Positions 44,683-52,989 of a DNA stretch of 64,000 nucleotides are shown piece by piece (within the stretch, counting starts at the first letter, position 1; each line of letters opens with the position of its first letter). Both the position numbers and the translations under genes were made by a program. The DNA is from Myxococcus guangdongensis (GTDB lineage: Bacteria > Myxococcota > Myxococcia > Myxococcales > Myxococcaceae), in assembly GCF_024198255.1 (NCBI RefSeq), contig NZ_JAJVKW010000005.1, forward strand, positions 1 through 64,000. The letters are read 5' to 3'. The notes under the pieces are model-generated. The model was not told the DNA's origin, ran no database searches, and saw only the letters and a list, made by a program, of their open reading frames with translations.

Positions 44683-44716
44683 TGCGGGTGGTCGTGATGA
44701 CGTTGACGAAGCTCAC
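44630..44716 (-). CDS. Threonine-rich leader peptide (28 residues)
   Basis: GTG (44716-44714) opens a 28-codon frame ending in TGA (44632-44630). Six threonine codons fall within seven positions, TTTRTTT, at residues 8-14, in the style of thrL. The following codons form the pause hairpin of the attenuator. There is little room for a ribosome site; if the promoter at 44752-44724 is right, transcription would begin at or next to the GTG and the leader would be leaderless. An overlapping frame reading His-rich (RQRHHDHPHH) has no start or stop arrangement that fits. I infer regulation by threonyl-tRNA charging. Confidence 0.8.
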   Translation of the reverse strand: MSFVNVITTTRTTTRYGEVWSGARRDVS

Positions 44717-44723
44717 GCCTTAC

Positions 44724-44752
44724 AAAATGCAGGCAGGTCTGGAAATTGTCAA
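44724..44752 (-). promoter_or_regulatory. Putative promoter of the threonine leader
   Basis: A perfect -35 box TTGACA (44752-44747) is followed after 17 bp by CATTTT (44729-44724), a weak -10. The predicted start then falls about 7 nt further on, at the leader GTG. Confidence 0.5.
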
Positions 44753-44789
44753 CCAGACCCGCCGGGCAACCCCTCACGGGGTGGGTGGC

Positions 44790-45170
44790 TCAGCAGCTGT
44801 AGCGGCCGGCGATGCAGGCACAAGAGCCCGCGACGTCGCCACGGCAGCACGGCTGCGTGCCGCTCCGGCAGGGCTGTCCATTCATCGCCGCGCAGGAGCG
44901 ATAGTCGCCCGGACACACCGCGGGCGGGCAGAGCTTCCTGACCCCGTCACACGTCACGCTCCTGCCTTCGACGGTGCTGCAGGTGTTCCCCGTGCAGGAG
45001 ATGAACGTCCCGCCCGGGCAGTCCGTCCTGCAGGTGACGAGCTCCTGGGTGCTTTGCTCCAGCTCGATGTCCGCCGGGCCTTCATCGACTTGCACCTCGA
45101 GCGTCTCGCCACCACAGGCCATCAACGAGACACCGAGGATTGCCACCAGCATCACGAACGCGCGCTTCAT
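44790..45170 (-). CDS. Cysteine-rich small lipoprotein
   Basis: A 126-residue protein with a lipoprotein signal (MKRAFVMLVAILGVSLMAC). After an acidic linker comes QELVTC and then a mature part with 15 or so cysteines in pairs (TCRTDC, PCCRGD, SCACIAG), implying many disulphides. ATG 45170 has GGGAG 5 nt upstream. Paralogous to the next gene upstream: same signal start, same QELVTC boundary, nearly the same leader bases. Function unknown; surface-exposed knotted proteins of this kind are common in myxobacteria. Confidence 0.75.
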   Translation of the reverse strand: MKRAFVMLVAILGVSLMACGGETLEVQVDEGPADIELEQSTQELVTCRTDCPGGTFISCTGNTCSTVEGRSVTCDGVRKLCPPAVCPGDYRSCAAMNGQPCRSGTQPCCRGDVAGSCACIAGRYSC

Positions 45171-45295
45171 GGGAACTCCCGCGGAAGGACGACATGGAAC
45201 CGCCTGCGACCCCTGTGGGTTGTTTCCATGTTTTCCCATGAGAGCTTGTATTTGCGTGAGGGGTGACGTGCCGCGAAGTGCTCGCGAGCCGACGT

Positions 45296-45562
45296 CTACA
45301 GGCAGAGGTAGCGTTTCGTCTGGGGGTTGCAGGCGCACCAGAGGAGGAAATCTCCATCGCAGCAGTCCACCCTGCGCACGCAGCCCTGGCCCTCATAGGT
45401 GGAGCACTGGGGGAGGCCCCCCGGACAGGTGACGAGCTCCTGGGAGGCTTCCTGCGCGGGCTCGGTGGAGACGAACTCCCCGTCCGCCTCGGACGCGGCG
45501 CCACCGCAGCCCCACCACGTCATGCTGAACAACGACACACACAACACGAAGACACGCTTCAT
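45296..45562 (-). CDS. Cysteine-rich small lipoprotein (tandem paralog)
   Basis: An 88-residue protein with lipoprotein signal MKRVFVLCVSLFSMTWWGC, an acidic linker and the shared ASQELVTC boundary, then a shorter Cys-rich part (CDCCDGD-like CC pair, CAC near the end). ATG 45562 has GGGAG 5 nt upstream, as in its paralog. The two genes are 125 bp apart on the same strand and look like a tandem duplication that has diverged in its mature part while keeping signal and boundary. Confidence 0.72.
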   Translation of the reverse strand: MKRVFVLCVSLFSMTWWGCGGAASEADGEFVSTEPAQEASQELVTCPGGLPQCSTYEGQGCVRRVDCCDGDFLLWCACNPQTKRYLCL

Positions 45563-45717
45563 GGGACTCCCTCGAATCGGGTTCACGGGCTCCGGCCGCA
45601 CCGTGCGAGGGACTGTGTCATGTTCACTTTGAGTGCGTCAGGAATGAGCCCCTCCCGCAACTGTCAAGTCACGGGGAGCCGGGAGCGTCGCGCGCCCCGG
45701 CTCCGTCGCCTTTCGAC

Positions 45718-47577
45718 TCACGCCAGCAGCGACGCGAGGCCAATCAGTCCGGCGATGAGGAAGAAGAGCGACTCGCCGGCGATGAGGCCGCCGCCCACCA
45801 GGGACATGGTGCTCATGTCCTCGGGGAGCGCCTCGCCCTGGCCGGGGCTGCCCGCGGAGGCTGGGGCGCGCTTCTGCGTGACGGTGTTCCACACGGACGC
45901 GATGACGCCGCCCGCGCCGAACCACAGCGCCACCGGGAAGGCCACGAAGCCGCCGAAGGAGGACGCATAGGGGCTGGCCAGCAGCAGCGAGTCCATGGTC
46001 CAGCCCACCGCGAAGCCCGCGCGCGAGCCCTTGATGTAGCGCTGGTAGGCCTGATTGGCGTGCAGCACCTTGCGCAGCACCTGGATGCCGAAGCCCAGCC
46101 CCAGGCCGAGCAGCATCGCCTTCACCTTGGTCTCCGACAGCGAGCCCAAGTCCCGGATGGCGCCCACCAGCTTGTATGTCATCGCCGAGCCCCACTGGCC
46201 CACCTCGGCGTTGGGGTTGTCGAGCTGGTTGATGGCGAGCGCGGGGTAGGCCGTCATGAACACGCGGGCCAGGCCCACGCACAGCAGCGCGCCCATGATG
46301 ACGCCCATCACCTGGTAGCGGAACTGGATGACGCGGTTGGTGCCCAGGCGCCACCCGGTGGAGCGGTCCTGCTGCATGTCGCAGCCCACGGAGGTGGAGA
46401 TGAGCAGGATGGTCGCGGCCATCAGCGCCACCAGCGGGTTCTTCAGGCCCAGCAGCGACATCATCATGATGGAGATGACGAACGCGCTGGAGATGGGGTT
46501 CTGGTCGGTGATGCCGTAGGAGATGCCGTTGATGAGCACGAACAGGAGCGCCAGCGCGAGGCCGAACAGCAGCCAGCCCAGGGGCTGACCCAGCACCGCC
46601 GTGCCGACCACCAGCGTCGCCGCGCCCCAACCGAAGACCCAGGCCATGAGCCGGGGCAGGTTGACCTTCTTCCAGGCGGGCTCCTCGTCCTTCGGCGCGT
46701 CGGCCTGGGCCTTCACGCGCGCCACGGCTTGCACCGCGAGCAGCGACAGGTCCACCACCGCGGCGCCGCAGATCATCGCCAGGCCGATGAGGAAGCCAAT
46801 CTTGCGGAACGGGTCCTCGGGGCCGAGCCAGCCCATTTCACGCAGGTGCGGCACCTGCCATGCGCCGATGACGGCCATCACCACCGCGGGGACGGTGATG
46901 CGGCTGCCGACGATCATGCCCGCGCCCAGGGTGGCGGCGCTGGTGCCGAGGGCGGCCACGACGGCGATCTTCTCGGTCATCCACGCGGCGATGGCGCCCA
47001 GGAGCGTGCCTCCGCCCAGCTTGGAGATGGAGGCCTTGAGCAGGCGCTTGTCCGTCAGCGCGCGCAGGATGTTGGCCACGGCGAAGCCCGACGGGTAGTC
47101 GAGCTGCAGCCGGTCCACGAGCAGCGGCGTGTAGAGCATGCCCACGCCCACGGCGAACATGCCCACGCAGCCGACGAAGAGCATCAGGTGCCAGGCGGGC
47201 GGCATCTCCATGCCCAGCCACACCATGGCCTGGATGAGCACGGACATGGCGCACAGCGAGGCCACCGACGCGGCCATCGTCTGCATGTAGTTGGCGCCGT
47301 GCTTGCCTTCCGCGCCGTAGCCGTACGTGACGGCGCTGCCGAGGATGCCGGCGAGCACCTGACCTCCGACGAAGAAGCCCACGCTGAAGTTCATGTACGA
47401 GGCTGCGATGCCCCCCAGGGGCCCGAGGATGAACAGGGCCACGGCGCTCAGCAGCAGGTGGTACTTCCAGGTCCCCACGGGAGGCAGCCAGCCGAAGCGC
47501 GGCTGGACGTTCTCGGGGTCGGGGGGCGTCGAGGAGGAGGGCTCCGAGTGAGGGAGCGGTTGGACGGGAGATGCCAT
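45718..47577 (-). CDS. OPT-family oligopeptide transporter
   Basis: A 619-residue polytopic inner-membrane protein with about 14-16 hydrophobic helices. It resembles the OPT family, which takes up oligopeptides or metal chelates: NILRALTD, GGGTLLGA and the conserved QDRSTGWRLGTNR segment fit the bacterial branch. The first 30 residues are soluble and Pro/Ser-rich. ATG at 47577-47575. It stands alone on the minus strand; uptake of peptides suits a predatory, proteolytic lifestyle. Confidence 0.87.
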   Translation of the reverse strand: MASPVQPLPHSEPSSSTPPDPENVQPRFGWLPPVGTWKYHLLLSAVALFILGPLGGIAASYMNFSVGFFVGGQVLAGILGSAVTYGYGAEGKHGANYMQTMAASVASLCAMSVLIQAMVWLGMEMPPAWHLMLFVGCVGMFAVGVGMLYTPLLVDRLQLDYPSGFAVANILRALTDKRLLKASISKLGGGTLLGAIAAWMTEKIAVVAALGTSAATLGAGMIVGSRITVPAVVMAVIGAWQVPHLREMGWLGPEDPFRKIGFLIGLAMICGAAVVDLSLLAVQAVARVKAQADAPKDEEPAWKKVNLPRLMAWVFGWGAATLVVGTAVLGQPLGWLLFGLALALLFVLINGISYGITDQNPISSAFVISIMMMSLLGLKNPLVALMAATILLISTSVGCDMQQDRSTGWRLGTNRVIQFRYQVMGVIMGALLCVGLARVFMTAYPALAINQLDNPNAEVGQWGSAMTYKLVGAIRDLGSLSETKVKAMLLGLGLGFGIQVLRKVLHANQAYQRYIKGSRAGFAVGWTMDSLLLASPYASSFGGFVAFPVALWFGAGGVIASVWNTVTQKRAPASAGSPGQGEALPEDMSTMSLVGGGLIAGESLFFLIAGLIGLASLLA

Positions 47578-47628
47578 TGAGCCGGGAGGCTACTGGCGTT
47601 CCACGCCGCTGTCACAACCCGGGACGTT

Positions 47629-48648
47629 TCATCGCCCATTCAGGAAGGGGAGCGCTCGCAGGGCGGCGCGAAGCCGGGCTCGCTCCTTCCAGAGTTGGAG
47701 GCCGTGGAAGACGGCCAGGGCCACGAGGCAGGCGATGCCGAGCATGACGTAGCGGCGGATGAGGTCTCCCTCGGACCAGCCGTGGTCCTCGACCAGTCGG
47801 CTCGGGTCGCTCAGGCCGACGCCCTCCATGCGGCCGAAGGGAATCTCCTCGGCGTTCGTGCGCGCGCGCCACCAGGTGTGGAAGCCATCCCAGAAGGCCA
47901 GCGCGCCGATGAAGACGAAGCCCCAGCGCAGGCCCCGCGAGTGGAGGTGGCCGCCGGGCCGCGCGTGGAAGGACGCGACCAGGAGCGTGCCGAGGATCAG
48001 CATCCCCGCGTCTCCGCCGAAGATGATGAACACCTCGGTGCGCCACAAGGGGATGCCCAGCGTGCAGACGGCCTGGATTGCGAGCAACCCCGCGCTCCAG
48101 GCCACCCAGTCCCAGCGGCGCAGCTTCCATCCGCGCCACGCCCAGAAGCCGAGGGCGCTCGCGAGCATCGCCGCCAGCGAGTACCACCGCTCGGAGCCCG
48201 TGGGTGTGACCCAGGGGGCGGGGATGGCTGGGATGCCGCACAGCCATGCGGTGACCGCGTGCCCCACCTCGTGGACGTACATGGTGAGCAGTCGCACGAT
48301 GAAGCGCGCGGAGCCGGTGGCGACCAGGTAGCCCACCAGCAATGCGAAGGGCACGACGACGAGGCGCAGGCGCAGCTCGTGGACCGCGTCCTCTTCGCCC
48401 GCGTCGAGTGACGGCGTGCTTGGGGGCAGCACCTCCGAACTCAGGTCCGGGGGCGCGAGCCACGCGGGGTCGACCTCGAAGGGCGCGGGGGCCTGCTCGG
48501 CGGCCTCGCGCTGGGCGCGCTCCTCCTCGGCCTTGCGCGCGGCACGAGCATCGGCGCGGGCGTAGATGATGCCGCAGCGAGGACACTCGGCCCCCTGCAC
48601 GCGGGGCGCCTGACAGCCGGGGCAGGTGAGGGCGGACGCGGGGCGCAC
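47629..48648 (-). CDS. Zinc-ribbon membrane metalloprotease with HEVGH motif (M50-like)
   Basis: A 339-residue protein from the chosen GTG (48648); an upstream frame runs into repeat DNA and was not used. Residues 9-25 hold a zinc ribbon, CPGC and CPRC. A Lys/Arg/Glu-rich linker and several membrane helices follow. On a helix near residues 126-130 is the catalytic motif HEVGH in TMYVHEVGHAV, typical of site-2-protease-like M50 or related membrane metalloproteases. Later segments contain HARPGGHLHSRG and FWDGFHTWW, where a third metal ligand might lie. The substrate is unknown; the cytosolic ribbon may recruit it. Confidence 0.72.
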   Translation of the reverse strand: MRPASALTCPGCQAPRVQGAECPRCGIIYARADARAARKAEEERAQREAAEQAPAPFEVDPAWLAPPDLSSEVLPPSTPSLDAGEEDAVHELRLRLVVVPFALLVGYLVATGSARFIVRLLTMYVHEVGHAVTAWLCGIPAIPAPWVTPTGSERWYSLAAMLASALGFWAWRGWKLRRWDWVAWSAGLLAIQAVCTLGIPLWRTEVFIIFGGDAGMLILGTLLVASFHARPGGHLHSRGLRWGFVFIGALAFWDGFHTWWRARTNAEEIPFGRMEGVGLSDPSRLVEDHGWSEGDLIRRYVMLGIACLVALAVFHGLQLWKERARLRAALRALPFLNGR

Positions 48649-48759
48649 GAAAGTGGAGCCTAAAGCCTCCGCGCTTCGGACGAAAACAGGAGGCCGGCTG
48701 CCATGATGCGTGGAGCGTGCCTCGCGCCCCCACTCGCCTGCCGACAACGAAGGACTGAC

Positions 48760-49145
48760 GGGTTGGGGCGCCTTCGAAGCGCACAGCTGACGCATGGCGC
48801 CCACGCGCCTCGCACAGGGGAGGGTGGCTCCATGGGGGCGGGTGCCTCATCGAAGCGCACGGCTGACGCATGGGGCCCACGCGCCTCGGACAGAATCGAG
48901 GGGCTCAATGGGATCGGGTACCTCATCGAAGCGCACGGCTGGCGCATGGGGCCCACGCGCCTCGGACAGAAGCGGAGGGTCTGATGGAGTGCGGTTGCCT
49001 CGTCGAAGTGTGCGACACGCGCTTCAATCATGCCCCCCCTCAAGAACGGGTGTGCTCGATGGCTTGGAATGCCTCGTCGATGCTTGCAACTGGCCCCAGC
49101 CGAAAGCGGGGTGCTTGACGCGGTAGGGCCACCTCATCGAAGACC
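48760..49145. repeat. Tandem repeat array, 76-bp period
   Basis: Three near-identical 43-bp cores lie at 48775-48817, 48851-48893 and 48927-48969, each starting CGAAGCGCAC and ending CGCCTCGG/CACAG; the interval is exactly 76 bp. A shorter motif, GCCTCRTCGA, recurs at about 49004, 49078 and 49138, so the array decays to the right. Read on the minus strand the units encode SEARGPHASAV-like peptide, but no gene uses this frame convincingly. The 500-bp interval 48649-49150 has no other feature. The array ends just before the methyltransferase-like gene. Confidence 0.85.
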
Positions 49146-49150
49146 AGGGA

Positions 49151-49969
49151 ATGTCCACGCTCGACGCGAAGACGCGGGGGCGCACCGCGCCCGGGAGGCT
49201 GCGCGCGCTCGATGCCTTCCTGCACCGCTTCGAGCCCACGCTGTTGTCTCGTGTCGACGGGCCGTGGTCCCACGCTGTCTTCGTGGACGTGGGCTTCGGC
49301 GAACACCCGTGGACGACCCTCGAGAGCGCCAGCGCCTTTCGTGCGCTCCACCCGGAGCTCGTCGTCATCGGCGTGGAACTCGATGACGCGCGCGCCCTCG
49401 CCGCCCAGGCCCATGCGGGGCCGCGCACCCACTTCCGCCAGGGCGGCTTCGCGCTGCCGCTGTCCCCGGAGGAGCCCGCCCGTCTCGTGCGGGCCATGAA
49501 CCTGCTGCGTCAGGGACCCGTGGAGCGGGTCTCCGACGTGCACCACACGCTCAGCCGCTTCCTGCTCCCCTCGGGCCTGCTCGTGGAGGGCAGCTCGGAC
49601 CCGGAGGGTTCGGTGCTCACCGCGCACCTGCTGCGTCGCTCCGACTGCGCCCCCGATGCGCCCCCTGTCCGCGAAGCCCTGCTGTTCCACACCGACTTCC
49701 GCCAGGGCTTCGCGCCGCTGCTGTTCCGCGACTGGTTGCCTCGTGACCTGCGCCGCCGCGTGCGCCCCGGTGAGCGCATGCACGCCTTCTTCACGTCCTG
49801 GGTCGACGCCTGGCAACAGGCTCGCGACGCTGGCCACTCCGCGCCCGCCGACGCCTTCCGAGAGTCTGTCTCACGTTTGTGTCAGCAGGTGGACGGCGTC
49901 TCCACCGACTCATGGCTGCTCGACGCGGGTTACCTGCTATGGCGGCCGCCGGGCGGCGTGGCGCCCTGA
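49151..49969 (+). CDS. SAM-dependent methyltransferase-like protein
   Basis: A 272-residue soluble protein. The segment AVFVDVGFGEHPW followed by VVIGVELDDARA has the layout of motif I and the acidic end of strand 2 in class I methyltransferases, although the loop reads DVGFGEHP rather than GxGxG. A later GLLVEGSSDPEG could be motif IV-V. ATG 49151 follows the repeat array, with a weak AGGGA upstream. Substrate unknown, and a SAM-binding role is inference. Confidence 0.6.
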   Translation: MSTLDAKTRGRTAPGRLRALDAFLHRFEPTLLSRVDGPWSHAVFVDVGFGEHPWTTLESASAFRALHPELVVIGVELDDARALAAQAHAGPRTHFRQGGFALPLSPEEPARLVRAMNLLRQGPVERVSDVHHTLSRFLLPSGLLVEGSSDPEGSVLTAHLLRRSDCAPDAPPVREALLFHTDFRQGFAPLLFRDWLPRDLRRRVRPGERMHAFFTSWVDAWQQARDAGHSAPADAFRESVSRLCQQVDGVSTDSWLLDAGYLLWRPPGGVAP

Positions 49970-50167
49970 CGACGTGTGGGGATGGCTGCTCGCGACCTGC
50001 GGGTGGCGACACTCCCGCACGCGCGCCGTCGAGACCGACCCGGCCGGGTAGCCTCGTCCCCATCCGCCCTGGATGATTCGCCCTCCAATCAAGCGCCGTG
50101 AAGAGGGAGGGGCAAATGGTGGAGGGGGCGGATATGGTGTGGGGCCCTCCAACGGGAGACAGCACAG

Positions 50168-51484
50168 GTGCAGGCAGAAGACGTGAAGGTGCAGCAGTCG
50201 GCGACAGAGCGCGTGGGAGAGCGGCCGGCCGCGCTGCTCTTCTCCGCTGGCTTCTATGGGACGCTCGCCGCCGCGCGGTGCTTCGGGCGCAATGGCATCC
50301 GCGTCACGGTGGCGGACCCCGGGCGGCTGGGCCCCGCGAGCTGGTCGCGCTTCGTCGGAAATCGCGTGCAGTGTCCTCCCGAATCCCAGCCCGAGGCGTT
50401 CCTCGCGTGGCTCATCGACTTCGGACGCCGGGCACCCATGAGTCACGTGCTGTATCCGACCAGCGACGAGCTGGCGTGGCTGGTGTCCGTGCACGCCGAG
50501 GAGCTGAAGCGGTACTTCCATCTCTACGACCCCGGCATCGACGCGGTGTACGGGCTGCTCAACAAGCGCAAGCTCTTCGAGGCGGGCCAGTCGGTGGGGC
50601 TCACGCTGCCGCGCACCTGGTTCCCCGAGTCCGAGGCGGACCTCGAGAACATCTCGCGCGAGGCGCGCTTCCCCGTCCTCATCAAGCCGACGACGCAGAT
50701 CCTCTACTCCACGCACCGCAAGGGCCTGCCCGTCGCGGAGCCCTCGCAGCTCGTCGAGGAGTACCGCGCCTTCGCGCGCGACGGCTACGCGCCCATGCTG
50801 GTGAAGTTCGACCCGGCCGTGGCGCGGCCCATGGTGCAGGAGTTCCACCCCGAGGCGGCCCAGGGCATCTACAGCCTGTCGGGCTTCGTGGACCGGACCG
50901 GCTCGCTGTTCGAGGTGCGCGGCGCCATGAAGGTGCTCCAGCGCCCTCGCCGGCTGGGCGTGGGCGTGTGCTTCGAGTCCGCCCCGGTGCGCCAGGACCT
51001 GGCCGACGGCCTGCGCAAGCTGTGCGCGAAGCTGGGCTACCACGGCGTCTTCGAGGTGGAGTTCATCCAGACGAAGGACGACTTCCTGCTCATCGACTTC
51101 AACCCGCGTTACTACGGGCAGATGGGCTTCGACATCGCGCGCGGACTGCCGCTGCCGCTCATGGCCTATCACGCGGCGCTGGGGGACTCCGACTCGCTCG
51201 AGCGCGTGGGGAAGTCGGCGCGCGCCTGGACGGGACGCGGCGAGGTGTTCTGCAACCGCATCGCCCTGGAGATGCTGCTCAACCTCCAGCGGCTGTCCGG
51301 CGCGCTGCCCGCCGACGAGGCGAAGCAGTGGCGGCGCTGGCTGCAGACGCACCGTCAGGTGGCGGTGGACCCGCTCATCGACTCGGACGACCCGATGCCC
51401 TCCGCGGTGGAGGTGGCGCAGATCCTCTACGGCTCCGCGCGCCACCCGCGCGCCTTCGTGCGGATGATGGTGCTCAACCGCTAG
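50168..51484 (+). CDS. ATP-grasp enzyme
   Basis: A 438-residue protein with ATP-grasp layout. An N-terminal preATP-grasp Rossmann-like part (ALLFSAGFYGTLAAARCFG) leads to FPVLIKPTTQ near residue 175. The C-terminal metal-binding segment is EVEFIQTKDDFLLIDFNPRYYGQ near residues 295-318, where Glu and Asn-Pro-Arg bind Mg-ATP. Such enzymes ligate a carboxylate to an amine via an acyl-phosphate. GTG 50168 with GGGAGA about 8 nt upstream. It converges on a decarboxylase and a glycosyltransferase gene, which may belong to the same pathway. The product is unknown. Confidence 0.8.
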   Translation: MQAEDVKVQQSATERVGERPAALLFSAGFYGTLAAARCFGRNGIRVTVADPGRLGPASWSRFVGNRVQCPPESQPEAFLAWLIDFGRRAPMSHVLYPTSDELAWLVSVHAEELKRYFHLYDPGIDAVYGLLNKRKLFEAGQSVGLTLPRTWFPESEADLENISREARFPVLIKPTTQILYSTHRKGLPVAEPSQLVEEYRAFARDGYAPMLVKFDPAVARPMVQEFHPEAAQGIYSLSGFVDRTGSLFEVRGAMKVLQRPRRLGVGVCFESAPVRQDLADGLRKLCAKLGYHGVFEVEFIQTKDDFLLIDFNPRYYGQMGFDIARGLPLPLMAYHAALGDSDSLERVGKSARAWTGRGEVFCNRIALEMLLNLQRLSGALPADEAKQWRRWLQTHRQVAVDPLIDSDDPMPSAVEVAQILYGSARHPRAFVRMMVLNR

Positions 51485-51495
51485 CCCAAGCCCCG

Positions 51496-51523
51496 GCCGC
51501 CCGTGTGTCAGCGCACGGGCGGC
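51496..51523. terminator. Hairpin between convergent ATP-grasp and decarboxylase genes
   Basis: GCCGCCCGTG (51496-51505) and CACGGGCGGC (51514-51523) form a perfect 10-bp stem with an 8-nt loop between two convergent stop codons. No T-run. Confidence 0.65.
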
Positions 51524-51540
51524 GGAGCTGGACGGAAGGC

Positions 51541-52989
51541 TCAGGCGGCCTCGGGCTTGCCCGGGCTCTTCGCCACCGTGTCGAGCGCCACCTGGTCTTC
51601 GAACGTCTCCGCCCGGCGCAGCAGCCGCGCCTCACCTGCGTCCAGCGCGATGATGGCCGGCTGCGGATACGAGAAGGACGTCGCGAACGGCACGAAGTAC
51701 GCGCCCGCGTCCATGATGGCCAGCGTGTCGCCCTCGACGAGCTGGGGCAGCCGCTTGGCGTGGTACAGCGTGTCGCCCGGCGTGCAGATGGGGCCCACCA
51801 CCGTGTAGACGCGCTCGGCGGGCGCGTCCGGCCGGTCCACGTGGAAGAGCTGGTGGTACTCGTTGCGCACGCACTCGGCATGGTTCACGCCCGCGTCGAG
51901 CACCGCCCACGTCCGGTCCTCGCCCGCCTTGAGCGTGTGCACGCTGCCCAGGAGCAGCTGCGTGTCGCCCGTCATGGCGCGGCCCGGCTCCAGGAAGATG
52001 CGCGGACGCGCGCGCCCCTTCTTCGCGTAGTGCGACTCCACCATCTCCACCACGAGCGCCACGTAGCGCGAGATGTCCAACGCCGCCGCCGGGTCCGGCG
52101 CGGGCACGTCCCGGAAGAAGGTGAGGTTCAGGCGCCAGTCGCGCTCGGCGATGTGCTCCACCGACGGCGTGCAGAGGCTGCCGCCCAAATCCAGCACCTC
52201 CAGGTCCAGCCCCAGCTCCTGGTGCAGCGTGTCCGTGAAGCCCAGCACCGCCTCCACGAAGCCCGTCAGCTCGCCCTCGGTGCGGATGGTGGCGCCCCGG
52301 TGCGCGTGCAGGCCCACCACGTCCAGGTGCGACGACGCGCGCGCCTGCGCATAGGCCCTGAGCGCCGCGCCGCCCGCGATGGGCGTGCCGAACTGCGCCG
52401 CCCAGCCGCTGTCCGTGCTCACCCGCACCGCCACGCGCGGGCGCTTGTTCAGCTCCGCCGCGATGCGCGCGAACATGCCCAGCTCCTCCGCGTGGTTCGC
52501 GGCGAGCAGCTGGATGCCCCGGCCGATGGCCTCGCGCACGGAGGCCTCCGACTTCACCGGGCCGTTGTAGACGATGCGCTCGGGCGCGACGCCCAGCCGC
52601 AGCGCCAGCCACAGCTCGTAGGCGGAGATGATCTCCGCGCCCACGCCCATCCCGTGCAACACCTCCAACACGCCGGGAATCGGGTTCGTCTTGTACGAGT
52701 AGAACACCTCGCACCCGCCCGCGCGCCCCGAGGGCACCGCGAGGAAGCGCTCCACGTTGCGCTTGAGCGCCGCCAGGTGCACCACGTGCAGCGGCGAGCC
52801 GAAGCGCTCCACCAACGACTTGAGCGCCACGCCCTCCAGGCTCAGGCCCTGGCCGGGGACGTTCTGCAGCCCCCAGTACGACGCGGGAATCTCCGTGCGC
52901 GCGGGCGCCATGGCCCGCTGGAGCACGGGCCGCAGCGTCTGCTTCACCTGACGCTTGGCCGTGCCGACGAACCGACTCTTCAAGCTCAT
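51541..52989 (-). CDS. Fold-type III PLP decarboxylase (ornithine/diaminopimelate group)
   Basis: A 482-residue enzyme of the LysA/ODC group. PLP would bind Lys100 in FYSYKTNP; HAHRGATIRTE and the GG(S) phosphate loop LDLGGSL follow, and the active-site cysteine lies in GPICTPGD. The 40-residue N-terminal extension is basic. It begins at ATG 52989-52987, overlapping the stop of the glycosyltransferase gene as ATGA, so the pair is translationally coupled. LysA-like decarboxylases next to glycosyltransferases and ATP-grasp enzymes are known from exopolysaccharide or exosortase loci. Here the substrate (an amino acid or a carrier-bound acid) cannot be specified. Confidence 0.82.
   Translation of the reverse strand: MSLKSRFVGTAKRQVKQTLRPVLQRAMAPARTEIPASYWGLQNVPGQGLSLEGVALKSLVERFGSPLHVVHLAALKRNVERFLAVPSGRAGGCEVFYSYKTNPIPGVLEVLHGMGVGAEIISAYELWLALRLGVAPERIVYNGPVKSEASVREAIGRGIQLLAANHAEELGMFARIAAELNKRPRVAVRVSTDSGWAAQFGTPIAGGAALRAYAQARASSHLDVVGLHAHRGATIRTEGELTGFVEAVLGFTDTLHQELGLDLEVLDLGGSLCTPSVEHIAERDWRLNLTFFRDVPAPDPAAALDISRYVALVVEMVESHYAKKGRARPRIFLEPGRAMTGDTQLLLGSVHTLKAGEDRTWAVLDAGVNHAECVRNEYHQLFHVDRPDAPAERVYTVVGPICTPGDTLYHAKRLPQLVEGDTLAIMDAGAYFVPFATSFSYPQPAIIALDAGEARLLRRAETFEDQVALDTVAKSPGKPEAA

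Noticed and set aside
44523..44777. A T-box riboswitch or N-terminal extension for the ThrRS; also a His-rich frame (RQRHHDHPHH) overlapping the leader
   Set aside because: No T-box sequence or specifier stem is seen, the extension does not resemble TGS or editing domains, and the Thr frame has its own start and stop and matches the downstream enzyme.
48760..49145. CRISPR array
   Set aside because: Only three good copies; the 76-bp unit consists of a 43-bp core plus 33-bp spacers that are themselves partly similar, there are no cas genes nearby, and the array decays.
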